Source of the DNA: Brevibacillus humidisoli
Lineage (GTDB): Bacteria; Bacillota; Bacilli; Brevibacillales; Brevibacillaceae
NCBI RefSeq assembly: GCF_020923435.1
Contig: NZ_CP087263.1
Coordinates: 496,001-560,000 of the forward strand
Length of the DNA stretch: 64,000 nucleotides
Reading direction: 5' to 3'
In this document: piece after piece, positions 42,801 to 54,500 of the stretch
How positions within the stretch are numbered: position 1 is the first letter of the stretch
Layout: the number at the start of each line of letters is the position of its first letter
Translations under genes and position numbers: made by a program
Notes under the pieces: generated by a model
The model's input: the letters and a program-made list of their open reading frames with translations, nothing else
Databases searched by the model: none
What the model was told of the DNA's origin: nothing

Positions 42801-45495
42801 ACAGTTCTGGAATCGAAAGCTTGAGGATTACGTGAATACCCCGTTGTACCGGCTCCCGGAAATGAAACAGCAGGAGAAAAAACGGGCAGAGATGGACCAG
42901 CAGAAAGATCGGATCTGGGTGCCGCTGTCGCCGGAAGTTAGCGAGGGGTTGCGGACACTGGCCGAATCCTTAGGGGTCCCGTTGAAAAACGTACTGCTGG
43001 CCGCTCATATGAAGGTGCTCAGCATCGTGACCGGACAAACGGATGTCACGACCGGCCTGATTGCCAATGGACGTCTGGAGCATAGCGACGGGGAAAACGT
43101 GTTGGGTATTTTCTTAAACACGCTGCCGCTGCGGATGGATGTGTCGCAAGCTACCTGGGAAGAGTTGATCAAACAGGCATTTGCCGCCGAACGGGAACTG
43201 CTGCCCTACCGCCGATACCCGCTGGTGGAGCTGCAGCGGCAGCACAGTGCCGGGCAGCCATTGTTCGATGTGGTCTTTAACTACACGCACTTCCACGTAG
43301 CCGAACAGGTCAACCGTCTGTCCAATGTGGAGATGCTGAGTGCGTCCCAGTCGGATTACACCTATGTACCGCTGACGGCCCAGTTTACGCTGGACGTCAA
43401 CACCCGGCAGATTCAGTTTGCCCTGGATTTTGAAGTGGATGAACTGACCGCCGGCCAAGTAGAGAAAATCGCCGGCTACTACCAGAACGTACTGCAGGCG
43501 ATCGTGGCAGACCCGCAGGGACGACATGAAACAAACGCTTTCCTCAGCGCAGAAGAGCTGCAGCACTTGCTGGGAGAACAGAACAGCCGCTATGCCGATT
43601 ATCCGGTCGATGTGCTCTTTACGGAACTGTTTGCCAGACAGGCGTCCCGGACAGCGGAGAGGCCCGTTGTCTGGTTTGAGCAAAACGCCTTGACCTATTC
43701 TGAATTGGAGAAAAAGTCGAACCAACTGGCCAGATACCTGCGGGCGAGGGGAGTGGGCCGAGACGTATTTGTCGGATACTTTGGCGAGCGCAATCTGGAT
43801 TGGGTGATTGCGATCATGGCGATCTTCAAGGCGGGTGGCATATACGTACCGCTTGACCCTGCCTATCCCAAGGAGCGGCTCTCCTACATGATCGAGGACG
43901 CTGAGATGAAGCTGCTGCTCACCTATGAGTCGTTGAAGCAGACATTCCCGGACAAGGCAGGAATCGCCATCTGCCTGGACAGCGACTGGGAGGAGATTGC
44001 CCAAGAGAGCGATCAGCCGGTAGACAGCGGCTGCAAGCCGGAAGATGTCGCTTACGTCATCTACACGTCCGGTTCGACCGGCAGGCCCAAGGGAGCGATG
44101 GTCGAGCATCGCGGCATGGTGAACCACCTGTACGCCAAGGTTGATGAACTGGGCATGAGCGATGCGGATCGCGTAGCGCAAAACTCTTCCCACTGTGTCG
44201 ATATTTCCGTCTGGCAGTTGTTTGCGGTGATGCTGACTGGCGGATGCGTGGTGATTTTAAAAGATGAGGATGCCTTTGACCCCTCCAGACAGCTGGATGC
44301 GATGGAGCGGTTCCGCCTAACCATTGTCGAGACGGTTCCCTCTTTGCTGCGAGCAATGTTGGAGGAGATTTCCCTGCGAGAGGCATCGGCCAAACCTGAC
44401 CTGACCGATCTCAGATGGATGATTCCCAACGGCGAAGTCCTGCCGCCGGAATTGTGCCGCAAATGGCTGCAGCACTATCCGCACGCTCATCTGATCAATG
44501 CATACGGCCCTACCGAGTGTTCCGATGATGTGATGCATCACTTTATCAGCGAACCGCCTGCAGATGATGTGACATCAATCCCGATCGGACGGCCGATTGC
44601 CAACATGCAGATGTACGTGCTGGATCGTCACCGGCAGCCCGTGCCGGTTGGCGTCGCCGGAGAGCTGTACATCGGGGGGATCGGTGTTGGCCGCGGCTAC
44701 CTGAAGGCGCCAGAGAAAAACGCGGAGACATTTTTGACCAATCCGTTCGCCGCAGGGGCCAATCCCCGTCTCTACAAAACGGGTGATCTGGTTCGGCGGA
44801 GACCGGACGGCTTGTATGAGTTCCTGGGACGGATCGATCACCAGGTGAAAATTCGCGGATTCCGCATCGAACTGGGTGAGATCGAATCGCAGCTTGGCAA
44901 ACATCCGGCGATTGAGCACGTGGCTGTTGTAGCCAAAGAGGACCAGCACGGCGAAAAGCGTTTGGCCGCGTATTTCGTGGCCGCACCCGGGATGAGCCCG
45001 ACGAAAACAGAGCTGCGCAGCTTCCTGCTCAAACAGCTGCCGGAGCATATGATTCCCTCGTTCTTCGTGCAGTTGGCAGAGTTTCCGCTGACATTGAACG
45101 GCAAGATTGACCGGAAAGCGCTGCCTGCTCCGATTGTCGATGAGACGGAAGAAGACCGTTATGTCGCCCCTCGTACCCCGTTGGAGCAGGAACTGGCGTC
45201 GATCTGGGGGCAAGTGCTGGGATATGAGCGGGTTGGTGTTGACGATCACTTTATGGAGCAGGGAGGGCATTCGCTGCTGGCGACACAGTTGATTTCCCGC
45301 ATCCGAAAAGCGTATCAGATCGAACTGCCGCTGCGGACGCTGTTTGAGGCTCCTACACTGGGGCAGTTGGCAGAGAAGGTAGAGATGGCTCTGAAGCCGC
45401 AGCCCGATGACGAACTGGGCGACCTGCTCAATCAGCTTGAACAATTGTCGGATGAAGAGGCAGAGGCTTTACTTCAACAGTGGGAAAAGAAGTAA
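36871..45495 (+). CDS. NRPS 1: FAAL-ACP-C-A(Thr)-T-C*-A(X)-T
   Basis: This is a 2874-residue synthetase. About 10-600 is a fatty-acyl-AMP ligase (YTSGSTSTPKG at 176; LPPYHDMGLIGG; IPKTSSGKIQRR). It is followed by an acyl carrier with Ser644 (LGIDSAQ). C1 (about 700-1150) has HHIVVDLWS at 831-839. A1 (about 1165-1665, core at 1321) has pocket residues read by hand as D F W N I G M V H K, the threonine code. T1 has Ser1720 (LGGDSI). C2 (about 1790-2225) has IEPFLDGWS at 1921-1929 in place of HHxxxDG. A2 (about 2240-2745) reads D I W E I N A D D K, an acidic pocket I cannot match surely; 2,3-diaminobutyrate is suggested by context. T2 has Ser2801. No epimerase or thioesterase. It makes an N-acylated dipeptide and hands it to NRPS 2. 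Confidence 0.93.
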   Translation: MRPFMSEETLTFSTMVELLQWRGREQPDQEAYRFLLDGEMTEESMTYAELDRQARMIGGMLQQMGAVGERVLLLYQPGLDYIAAFFGCLYAGSIAVPAYPPSSRRLMPRLHAIAVDSQAKAALTTSRIAADIQEGFTSLPGMDRLVWLVTDQLQTVSDADWKQPELTRDSLAFLQYTSGSTSTPKGVMVSHGNLLHNLSLIKESFTIDSQDRSVIWLPPYHDMGLIGGILQSLYTGFHTTLMSPFDMMQRPLRWLQAITRKQATISGGPNFAYDLCVRKITEEQKRELDLSSWQVAFNGAEPIRHETLERFAEAFASCGFRKEAFYTCYGLAEGTLFVSGGQRNVFPVVRTFDKEALSDNRVLEMSDAAEKGDGQTLIGCGRSASDQLLCIVHPETKVRCAPDEIGEIWVAGPSVAHGYWGNEAQSTETFAARLSDTGEGPFLRTGDLGFLHKDELFVTGRLKDLIIIRGRNYYPQDIELSAYRSHQALRPECAAFSIEVDGEERLAVVAEIDRHYRQVDAEEVIGCIRQAIAQEHGLQVYAVQLVRFGSIPKTSSGKIQRRFCREAFLSDSFHKIGSDVLHLEPSNDEPEQEVIRREMLLAMTPQECQAQLESYLGRLVRRVLQLTPSQFDPEQPLSTLGIDSAQVMELQHAVETDLGVILHPAQLFDIDTTQLADVIRAELSEAASGVGLLERATGRAETALSRGQQALWFLHRMAPESAAYNISKAVRLSGRLDTAALRAAFQALIRRHDILRTTYPAQPGGVPRAHIHEQAELAMTEVDASSWDADLLQQRMEEAAQRPFDLEQGPLMRVYLYKRSAEEHLLLWSFHHIVVDLWSFDLLIGEWNQLYVEFSTGEKQYLPPAAIRYADYVAWQERMLSSEEGEQKWAYWKEQLAGELPILNMPTDHARPPMQSWRGAVKSLRLPQSLADALKRLSREQQTTLYTTLLTGYAVLLHRYSGQEDVIIGSPMAARSRVELAGLVGYLTNTVPIRVDLSGNLAFDRLLGSMRQIVIGAFAHQEYPFDLLVEKLQPERDPSRSPIFQTAFVMQNVGYNNRTVAPLVAGGEGEGISLGELTLESVPLREAAAQFDLTLTVVETGGELAVELTYNTDLYEAGTAERLLQSYQSLLQAMVSDPHAAVSTLPIITEQEKERLLQRHQSTAAYAKEQTIHQWFERQANLQAAKVAVVCGEERLTYGELNSRANQLAHQLRKLGVGPEVLVGLAVERSIEMIVGILGILKAGGAYLPLDPAYPKERLHFMLSDAQVPVILTQQRLLPELPQSDAQVICLDADWPQIATNSSENLNQDGSPDQLAYVIYTSGSTGKPKGVMIPHYQVVRLFQATQPWYAFNEQDVWSLFHSFAFDFSVWEIWGALLYGGRLVIVPYLVSRSPEDFYRLLCEEGVTVLNQTPSAFAQLIRAEEAIGVSDQLALRLVIFGGEALDIQSLAPWFERHGDQSPQLVNMYGITETTVHVTYRPLSKRDLQQRNSFIGRPIPDLQIYILDQHLQPVPVGVAGEMFVGGAGVARGYLNRPDLTAERFIVNPYDESQRLYRSGDLARCHANGDIEYLGRIDHQVKVRGFRIELNEIEAVLSKHPAVRDNVVLARNDLHGEKQLAAYVVTAASASLDVGELRRYLQDRLPAFMVPSAIYLLEAMPITENGKVDRKALLAITHATPDTMTSYVPPSTPEEEVLVSVWQNVLGVEKVGIDDNFFQLGGDSIRSIRILSEAKERGLHLTIQDLFQHQTIRQLAQVAQVGAKGSEQQHMAAVEPFSLISAEDRLAVMDGVEDAYPLSTTQAAFVYHSEVSSDYQVYISSYRLRAPFEREALEIVLDRLAARHPILRTSFDHQHFSQPLQLVYREAKLSLDVEDLRTLPAREQSARLAARLERERRTPFDWQQPGLCRFYVCRFSDEEFQLVLIEPFLDGWSVVSLITELITDYSAIIAGQQLADQPPLSSTYRQFVELEQQTLQSEEAKQFWNRKLEDYVNTPLYRLPEMKQQEKKRAEMDQQKDRIWVPLSPEVSEGLRTLAESLGVPLKNVLLAAHMKVLSIVTGQTDVTTGLIANGRLEHSDGENVLGIFLNTLPLRMDVSQATWEELIKQAFAAERELLPYRRYPLVELQRQHSAGQPLFDVVFNYTHFHVAEQVNRLSNVEMLSASQSDYTYVPLTAQFTLDVNTRQIQFALDFEVDELTAGQVEKIAGYYQNVLQAIVADPQGRHETNAFLSAEELQHLLGEQNSRYADYPVDVLFTELFARQASRTAERPVVWFEQNALTYSELEKKSNQLARYLRARGVGRDVFVGYFGERNLDWVIAIMAIFKAGGIYVPLDPAYPKERLSYMIEDAEMKLLLTYESLKQTFPDKAGIAICLDSDWEEIAQESDQPVDSGCKPEDVAYVIYTSGSTGRPKGAMVEHRGMVNHLYAKVDELGMSDADRVAQNSSHCVDISVWQLFAVMLTGGCVVILKDEDAFDPSRQLDAMERFRLTIVETVPSLLRAMLEEISLREASAKPDLTDLRWMIPNGEVLPPELCRKWLQHYPHAHLINAYGPTECSDDVMHHFISEPPADDVTSIPIGRPIANMQMYVLDRHRQPVPVGVAGELYIGGIGVGRGYLKAPEKNAETFLTNPFAAGANPRLYKTGDLVRRRPDGLYEFLGRIDHQVKIRGFRIELGEIESQLGKHPAIEHVAVVAKEDQHGEKRLAAYFVAAPGMSPTKTELRSFLLKQLPEHMIPSFFVQLAEFPLTLNGKIDRKALPAPIVDETEEDRYVAPRTPLEQELASIWGQVLGYERVGVDDHFMEQGGHSLLATQLISRIRKAYQIELPLRTLFEAPTLGQLAEKVEMALKPQPDDELGDLLNQLEQLSDEEAEALLQQWEKK

Positions 45496-45528
45496 CCCAA
45501 TTACGGAAGTGGATGCCGGAGGTGCAGC

Positions 45529-48500
45529 ATGCAAGAAGTAAAATCGAACGATCCGAATCGCGTCGCAGAACTTTCGCCAGTGAAACGCGCTCTGCTTGAA
45601 AAAATGCTGGAGCGACAGCGGCAGCAAAACCCCGCGGGCGAGCAGATTACCGCCCGTCCGCGAGGGGAGAGGATTCCGCTCTCTTTCGCCCAGCAGCGTC
45701 TCTGGTTTCTGGACCAGTATGAACCGGACAGCCCGGTTTACAATCTCTGCTACGCTATACGTTTGAAAGGGTGGCTTCGCATCGACATCCTGGAACAGTG
45801 TTTCTCAGAGATTGTGAAGCGACATGAGATACTGCGGACCACCTATGCTGCGGTTGAAGGGGAAGCTGTACAAGTGATCCATCCGCCGCAGCCGGTGCGG
45901 ATTGAGTTGATTTCGCTGGAAGCGCGGTCTGCTGCCGAACAGGAGCGGGAAGTGAGTCGGTTGGTCAAAATGGAAGCAGAACGCTCCTTCCGGCTGACAG
46001 ACGATCGGATGCTACGGACGACGTTGCTGAGGCTTGGTGAGAGAGAGCACCTGCTGTTGATTACCATCCATCATATTGCGGCAGACGGCTGGTCGCTGGG
46101 CGTGTTTATCGAGGAGACCATGAAACTGTATGAAGCTTATTATCATCAACAGCCTTCCCCTCTCCCGCCTATGCCGATCCAGTACGCCGACTTTGCCTGC
46201 TGGCAGCGCGAGTGGGCCAATGGACCGGAGTTTGCCAGACAACAAAGCTACTGGAAGCAGAAGCTGTCCGGCAGCCTGCCTATCTTGCAGCTGCCTACGG
46301 ATCGTCCGCGTCCGCCCGCTCAGACCTACAGGGGTGGCGTCGAGCGCTTTTCCCTCTCGGCCGAACTGACGCAAGCACTGAGGGAGATGGGCAGACAGAC
46401 CGGGGCGACCTTGTTTATGAGTTTGCTCGCAGCCTTCAAGACCCTGCTGTTCCGCTATACCGGCCAGGAGGATATCCTGGTCGGCTCACCGATTGCCAAC
46501 CGAAACCGCAGTGAGACGGAAGGCTTGATCGGTTTCTTTGTCAACACCCTGGTCCTGCGCAGTCAACCTGCCGGGACGCTCACCTTTCGCGAGTACCTGG
46601 ACCAGATTCGTGAAGTGGCGCTGGAGGCATACGCTCATCAGGATGTCCCCTTTGAACAATTGGTTGCCGAGATGCTGCCAAAACGGGATGTAAGATATCC
46701 TCCTCTGTTTCAGGTGATGTTTATCCTGCAGAATGCCCCGCGGGAAGAGATGAGGCTTCCCGACCTTCACCTGGAGCATACGATTCTGGACAGCGGCACG
46801 TCCAAGTTTGACCTCACCCTCTCGTGTACGGAACAAGCAGACCGGTTGACCGTAGCCATCGAGTACAATACCGATCTGTTTGAACAGCAGACGGTCATTC
46901 GCCTGTTCCGCCACTTTGAGACGCTGTTGGCCAGTATTGTCCGCGATCCCATGCAGCCGTTGTCGCAGTTGCAGGTGATGCCGGAAGAGGAGCGGCACCG
47001 GCTGCTGGTGGAGTGGAACCAGACCGCGTCTGATGAATCGGGCAGAGAGATGTGTGTGCACCACTTGGTGGAGGCGCAGGTTGCAAAAACGCCCCATGCC
47101 ATCGCGGCAGCGGATCGGACGCAAGTCCTCACCTATGCAGAACTGGACAGGAGAGCCAATCAATTGGCGCATTACCTGTTGAAGCAGGATGTTGGTCCCG
47201 ATCGGCTGGTGGGAGTATCTCTGCAGCGTTCTGTTGATATGGTTGTGGCCTTGCTGGGGATTCTCAAGGCGGGAGGTGCTTACGTGCCGATTGATCCCAC
47301 GTACCCGGCAGATCGCATCTCTTACATGCTGGAGGACAGTGGTGTGACCGTACTGATCACGGAAGCGGAGATTTTCGATACGCTTCCCGCCTCCAAGGGT
47401 GTACACCTGATTCGGATCGATGCAGATTGGCCAACGATGGCCAGGGAGAGCGAAAGTCAGCCGAGCGCCGAGGCGAAGCCGGAGCATTTGGCCTACGTCA
47501 TCTACACATCGGGCTCAACTGGAAAGCCAAAAGGGGTGATGATGCCCCACAGACCCTTAAGCAACCTGCTTGCTTGGCAGGTGAAGTCGTTTTCCGCTCC
47601 CGTTGCCGCTCGCACGGCCCAATTCGCTTCACTCAGTTTTGACGTTTCCTTTCAGGAAATTTTCTCTACGCTCAGTTCAGGCGGCAGCCTGTTGGTCTTG
47701 GACGAAGAGGATAGGCAAGATCCGCTCAAACTACTCACCTTTATTGCTGAACAGGAGGTAGAAAGGCTGTTTTTGCCGTTTGTGGCCCTGCAGCAACTGG
47801 CTCAGGCAGGAAACATGAGCGGGATCATACCCCCACGGCTGCGTGAGTTGATTACGGCTGGAGAGCAGTTGCAGTTGACACGGCAAATCTCCGGATGGTT
47901 GCAGAAGTTGAACAACTGCCGCCTGTTTAATCACTACGGACCATCGGAGAGCCACGTCGTCACATCTTATCTTTTGCCTAGCGAACCTGAGAAGTGGCCT
48001 GCGCTGCCGCCAATTGGCCGGCCAATCGACAACGTACGGATTTATCTGCTTGATGCTCATCTGCAGCCTGTTCCCATTGGCGTACCAGGAGAACTATATA
48101 TCGGCGGTGACGCACTGGCGGGCGGCTACTGGAATCGACCCGAGCTGACGGCAGAGAGGTTTATCAATCATACATTTGACGGAGTCGGCAAAGAACGGTT
48201 ATACCGGACGGGTGACGTGGCCCGCTATTTGACCGATGGGACGATCGAGTACATCGGGCGCAACGATTATCAGGTAAAAGTGCGGGGGTATCGCATCGAA
48301 TTGGGCGAAGTCGAAGCAGCCTTGCGTGCCCATCCGGACATTCGCGATGCGGTTGTGATTGTCCGCGATGATGTGATCAGTGACAAACGGCTGATCGCTT
48401 ATTTGGTCGCAGAGGGCAGCGATACTCCTGTCTTGGAGAAGCTGCGCAGCTTCCTGCTGAAGCGACTGCCGGAGTACATGCTCCCTGCAGTTTGTGTCTG

Positions 48501-51500
48501 GATGGAGTCCCTGCCGCTGACGCCGAATGGCAAGGTAGATCGACGGGCACTGCCGGACCCTGATCCCGCCGTTCGCGACACTGAGCGGGAATACGCAGCG
48601 CCATCCACATTCGTGGAAACGATCATCGCCCAGATCTGGGCTGAGGTGCTAAAAGTAGAGCAGATTGGCCTCTACGATCACTTCTTTGAATTGGGTGGTC
48701 ATTCGCTGTTGGCCACACAAGTGATTTTGCGGATCAATGAACGTTTTGGGATAGAGGTCCCATTGAAAAGCTTGTTTGAGGCACCTACGCTGCAGGCGTT
48801 TGCGGAAGAAGTAACCGCTATGCTGGAGGGTCTGGACGCAGAGCAGGTACCGGCGATCAAACCTGTCGCGAAGGAAGGGGAATTGCCGCTATCCTTCGCC
48901 CAGGAGCGGGTCTGGTTCTTTGAACAGTACGAAACGGGGACAGCCACCTACAACATCCCGGGTGCCGTTCGTCTGCGTGGTCCGCTTGACGTGAAGGCAC
49001 TGGAACACAGCTTTGCCGAGATTGTCAAGAGACATGCTTCGCTACGTACGACCTATGTGGCAGCAAACGGCAGCGCGCTACAGGTGATTGCCCCAGATTG
49101 CGCGATCCCGCTGCCCATCGTTGACCTGCAGCACGTCCCCCTCCAACAACGAGAAGACGAGTGGCGGCTGCTGGCGCGAAAGGAAGCATCTCTGCCGTTC
49201 GATCTGTCAACCGGGCCGATGCTGCGAACCACGCTGGTCAAACTGAATCAGGAAGAGCACGTCTTGCTGATCACGCTGCATCATATCAGCGCGGATGGTT
49301 GGTCAGTCGGTGTCCTGATCAGCGAATTGACCCAATTGTACAATGCGTTTGTCAGCGGGTCCTCTTCGCCGCTGCCCGATTTGCCGCTGCAATATGTGGA
49401 CTACGCCTGCTGGCAGCGGCAGTGGCTGCAAGGATACAGACTGGAAAAACAGCTTGCCTACTGGAAGCGACAATTGGATGGAGAACTGCCGGTTCTACAG
49501 CTTCCGACCGACCGCCCACGGCTGGCAGCGCAGACGTATCGAGGGGCGTCTCACCGCTTCATCCTGTCTAGACAATTGACCGGTGCGCTGAAACAGTTGT
49601 GCGCCCAGACAGGGACGACGTTGTACATGGTCTTGTTGGCGGCCTTTAAGACACTGCTGCACCGCTACAGCGGGCAGGACGATATTGTCGTGGGTTCTGC
49701 CGTCGCCAATCGCAATCGGCGCGAATGGGAAGGGCTGATCGGATTTTTTGTCAATACGCTGGTGATGCGAAGTTTCCCTGACTCCAGCCAGACATTCCGC
49801 GCGTACCTGGAACAGGTGCGGCAAACGTCGCTGGACGCCTTTGCCCACCAGGATGTACCGTTTGAGCGGTTGGTGGCTGAGTTCTCCTCCCATCGCAGCC
49901 GAAGCAGTTCGGCTCTGTTCCAGGTGATGTTTGTTCTGCAAAACGCGCCTGCAGAAAGCCCGAGTCTGTCTGGATTGACGCTGGAACCGCTTGAAGTGGA
50001 CAGCGGAACGGCAAAATTTGATCTAACCCTGTCGATGCGAGAAGCAACTGATCAACTTCACGGTTATCTGGAGTACAATGCTGACTTGTTTGACGCCAGC
50101 ACTGTCGAGCGGATGGTGCATCACTTTGAAAACCTGCTGCAGGGGGTTGCCGCCAACCCGGAACAGCCGCTTGGCAAGCTGCCGCTGTTGACAGCGGAAG
50201 AACGTGAACAGCTGCTGGTAGGCTGGAACAAGACCAGCACGGATTACCCTCGTGATGCCAGCATCGATCGGTTGTTTGCCGAACAGGCTGCGCGGACTCC
50301 TGATGCCGTCGCTCTGATATGCGGGACGGAGCAGATGACGTATCAACAGCTGGATCAGCGGGCTAATCAACTAGCTCATTATTTGCAAAAGCAAGGGCTA
50401 AAGCAGGGAGAACTGGTTGGTGTCTGCCTGCATCGTTCCCTGGAGTTGATCGTTTCGCTCGTGGCCATTCTAAAAGCGGGCGGGGCATTTCTGCCGCTCG
50501 ACCCGGCTTACCCCAGGGAGCGGCTGGCCTATATGCTGGAGGATGCGCGGGCGACCATTCTGCTGACGGATCACAAGACGGCGGAAGTACTGCCGGAACA
50601 TGGCTTGAGTCAGGTGATGCTCGACCGAGACAGGGATCGCATCGCGGCCGAAAGCACGGATCACACGGCTATGCAAACATCGGCAGACGATCTTGCGTAC
50701 GTAATGTACACGTCCGGCTCCACCGGAAGGCCAAAAGGGGTGTGTGTTCCCCATCGCGGGGTGGTCCGCCTGGTCAAAGGAAATCACTACGCTTCTTTCT
50801 CGACAGAAGATGTCTTTCTGCAGTTCTCCCCTGTCTCGTTTGACGCTTCCACATTTGAGATCTGGGGCAGTCTGCTAAACGGGGCGCGGCTGGTGCTCTA
50901 TCCGGACAGCAAAGCGTCACTGGCAGAGCTGGGGAGTGTACTGCGCCAGTATCAGGTGACTACCTTGTGGCTGACCGCTGGCTTGTTCCATCAAATGGTG
51001 GAGCAGCGTCTGGAAGATTTGTCATCGGTTAAACAGCTGCTCGCTGGCGGTGATGTTCTCTCTCTGTCGCATGTGCGAAAGGTGCGGGAGGCGTTGCCTG
51101 ACACTCTGCTGATCAACGGATACGGTCCGACAGAGGGCACCACCTTTACCTGCTGCTACCCAGTACAGGATGTAGGGGAGCTGCAAGGATCGGTGCCGAT
51201 TGGCAGACCCATCGCCAATACGCAAGTCTATATTCTCGATCGGCACATGCAGCCGGTGCCGGTTGGCGTGGCCGGAGAGCTCTACATCGGCGGAGATGGA
51301 TTGGCTGATGGCTACCTGAACCAGCCGGAGTTGACCCGCGAACGGTTTGTTTCTCATCCTTTTTCGGGCAATCCCCTGGAGCGGTTATACAAGACCGGAG
51401 ACCTGGTGCGCTATCGTGCGGACGGCAACATCGAGTTTCTCGGTCGCATCGACAACCAGGTGAAAATCCGCGGGTTCCGCATTGAATTGGGTGAGTTGGA

Positions 51501-54500
51501 AGCGGTGTTGGATCAACATCCCGATGTACAGGGCAGTGTTGTGCGAGTCTGGCAGAGAGAAAACGGCGACAAGCGGCTGGTTGCCTACCTCGCCGTTGTA
51601 CGACAGCAGAAACCGACGACAGCAGAATTACGTTCCTTTTTGCAGGAGCGCATCCCTGAATACATGATCCCGTCCCTGTTTATTCTGTTGGACCGCTTTC
51701 CGCTGACGGCAAATGGAAAAGTGGATCGCCAAGCGCTGCCGGCGCCCGAGGAGGCAGCGATCAAGCAGGAACGGGTAGTCGCAGCGGCGGGTACACCGGT
51801 GGAACAAGCGCTGGTCGAGATTTGGTCGGAGATGCTAGGCCTAAGCCCGATCGGCATCAACGACAACTTCTTTGAACTGGGCGGCCACTCCTTGCTGGCG
51901 ATGCAGGTGGTCTCCCGGGTTGCTGCCCAATTCAACGTAAACCTGCCGTTAAAAGCATTTTTTGAGCAGCCGACGATCGCCGAACTGGCTGCCCTGATCG
52001 AGGAGCGGATGGGGACGGGACAGCTCCAGACAGCCGTTCGGCTTGAGGCGGCTGGCCAAGAACTGGCTCCGTTGTCCTTTGCGCAGGAGCGGGTCTGGTT
52101 TTTCGAACAGATGGAACCGGGTACGACGATGTACCATGTTCCCGGGGCGATCCGCCTGCACGGGAAGCTGTCCGTGTCGGCACTGGAGCTGGCTTTCCAG
52201 GAGATCGTCCGACGACACGAATCGCTGCGCACCAGTTTTGTGGAAGTAGACGGTCAACCGATGCAAAAGATTCATCCGGCAAGCTCTGTTTCCGTCCCTG
52301 TTCTTGATTTGCGGGATCATCCCGCTGCCCGGCGACATGCGGAAGCGGAGCGAATCATGCGGGAAGAAGCGAGTCGACCGTTTGATCTGTACAATGGACC
52401 GTTGATCCGGTTTTACCTGCTGCGGTTGGACGAAACAGAACACCTGCTGCTGTGCAACATGCATCACATCATTTCGGACGGTTGGTCATTCGGCGTCTTG
52501 TTCCGGGAATTCGGCTTATTGTATCAGAGCTATGCGGCAGCAAACACCCCATCACTTCCAGCACTGCCCCTGCAATACGCCGATTACACCCAGTGGCAAA
52601 AGGAATGGTTCCAAAGTGAGGACGCAGACGCTCAACTTCGCTACTGGACCCGACAGCTCGGCGGACAGCTGCCGGTCCTGCAGCTGCCGACAGATCGGCC
52701 CCGTCCTGCAGTGCAAACGTACCGTGGTGCGGCGGAGTCGTTCACGCTGTCCGCGGAACTGACGGAAGCGTTGAAACAGCTAGGACAACGGGAAGGTGCT
52801 ACGCTGTTTATGACCTTGTTGGCTGCATTTAAGACGCTGCTCTACCGCTATACAGGCCAGCGTGATCTGCTGGTGGGGACACCGATAGCCAACCGGGCCA
52901 ATGATCAACTGGAACAATTGATCGGATTCTTTGTCAATACGCTGGTCTTGCGGACCAGGCTGGAAGAGAGCTTGACCTTCAGGGAATGGCTGGGCAGGGT
53001 GAAAACAACGGCACTGGACGCTTTCGCCCATCAAGATATGCCGTTTGAAAAGCTGGTGGAGCAGTTAAACCCGGTGCGGACGCTAAGCCACTCACCGCTG
53101 TTTCAAGTGATGTTCGTGCTGCAGAACTCTCCCAAAGGGGAGGTGGTGCTGTCAGATGTCACCTTCCGTCCGCTGCAGGTAGAGACGACGGTCAGCAAGT
53201 TTGACCTTACCTTGTTTATGGAAGAGTCTGGACAGGGGATGCGCGGGTGGTTTGAGTATAATACCGATCTCTTTGAAGCAGCCACCATACAACGGATGAT
53301 CGGCCATTTGCAGACACTGCTGGAAGCGATCGTGCGGCAGCCGGAATGCAGCCTGTCTCATCTGCCGCTACTCACAGACGCGGAACAGCATCAATTGCTG
53401 GTGGAATGGAACGACACAGCAGCGGAGTACCCAGCCGACAAGGCATTTCACCAACTGTTCGAGCAGCAGGTAAAACGAACGCCTGACGCACCGGCAGCTG
53501 TCTTTGGCGATCAGCAGTTGACGTATCGTGAGTTGAATCAGCGGGCCAACCAATTGGCAGCGTACTTGCAGTCAATGGGGGCAGGACCGGAAAAACTGGT
53601 TGGCGTCTGCATGGAACGCTCTTTGGAACTGCTCGTGGCGGTCTTGGGCATCTTTAAGGCCGGCGGTGCCTACGTCCCCATCGATCCCGCCTATCCAGCA
53701 GAGCGAATCGCCTTCATCCTCAGTGATGCCGCCCCAGTGCTTTTGGTCACCCAGGAGCGGCTGCGCAGCCGACTGCCCCAGACAACAACCAAACAGATCA
53801 GTCTGGATGCCGAGTGGAGCCGTATCCAGCACCAGCCTGATCACAGCTTGGATCTGCCGACCTCACCGGAACAGCTTGCCTATGTGATCTACACCTCCGG
53901 GTCTACGGGAACACCAAAAGGAGTTATGATCGTTCAGCGTGGGCTGGTCAACTACCTCCACTGGTGTCAAAAAGCGTACCCCGTAGCAGCAGGAGAGGGT
54001 GCTCCCGTCCATTCGTCGGTGGCCTTCGACTTAACCATTACCAGTATGTTCGTTCCGCTTCTGGCCGGAAAAAAGGTGGTATTTTTGCCCGAAGAGGCCA
54101 GGGTAGATGAACTAGGCCGTCTGTTGAAAGAGTCTGGCCCCTTCAGCCTGGTAAAAATAACGCCTGCTCACCTCGAAGTACTGAATCAGCAGTTGGCGCC
54201 TGGGGAGCTGGCGAGATGCAGCAAATCACTTGTGATCGGGGGAGAGGCACTGTCGCCGGAAACGGTGTCGTACTGGCGTCAGCATGCGCCTGACACCTTG
54301 CTCTTCAACGAATACGGTCCGACGGAAACGGTCGTGGGCTGCATTGTGCATCAGGTTTCGGCACAATCGGAATATGGCGAGACCGTGCCGATCGGCAGGC
54401 CGATTGCCAACACGCGAATCTACCTGTTGGATGCCAATCGGCAGCCGGTCCCGATCGGGGTGCCAGGCGAGATCTGCATCGGCGGGGCGGGGGTTGCCCG

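Noticed and set aside
43114-44193. Long minus-strand frames inside the NRPS genes
   Set aside because: All are antisense shadows of C, A and T domains; the plus-strand domain order is continuous.
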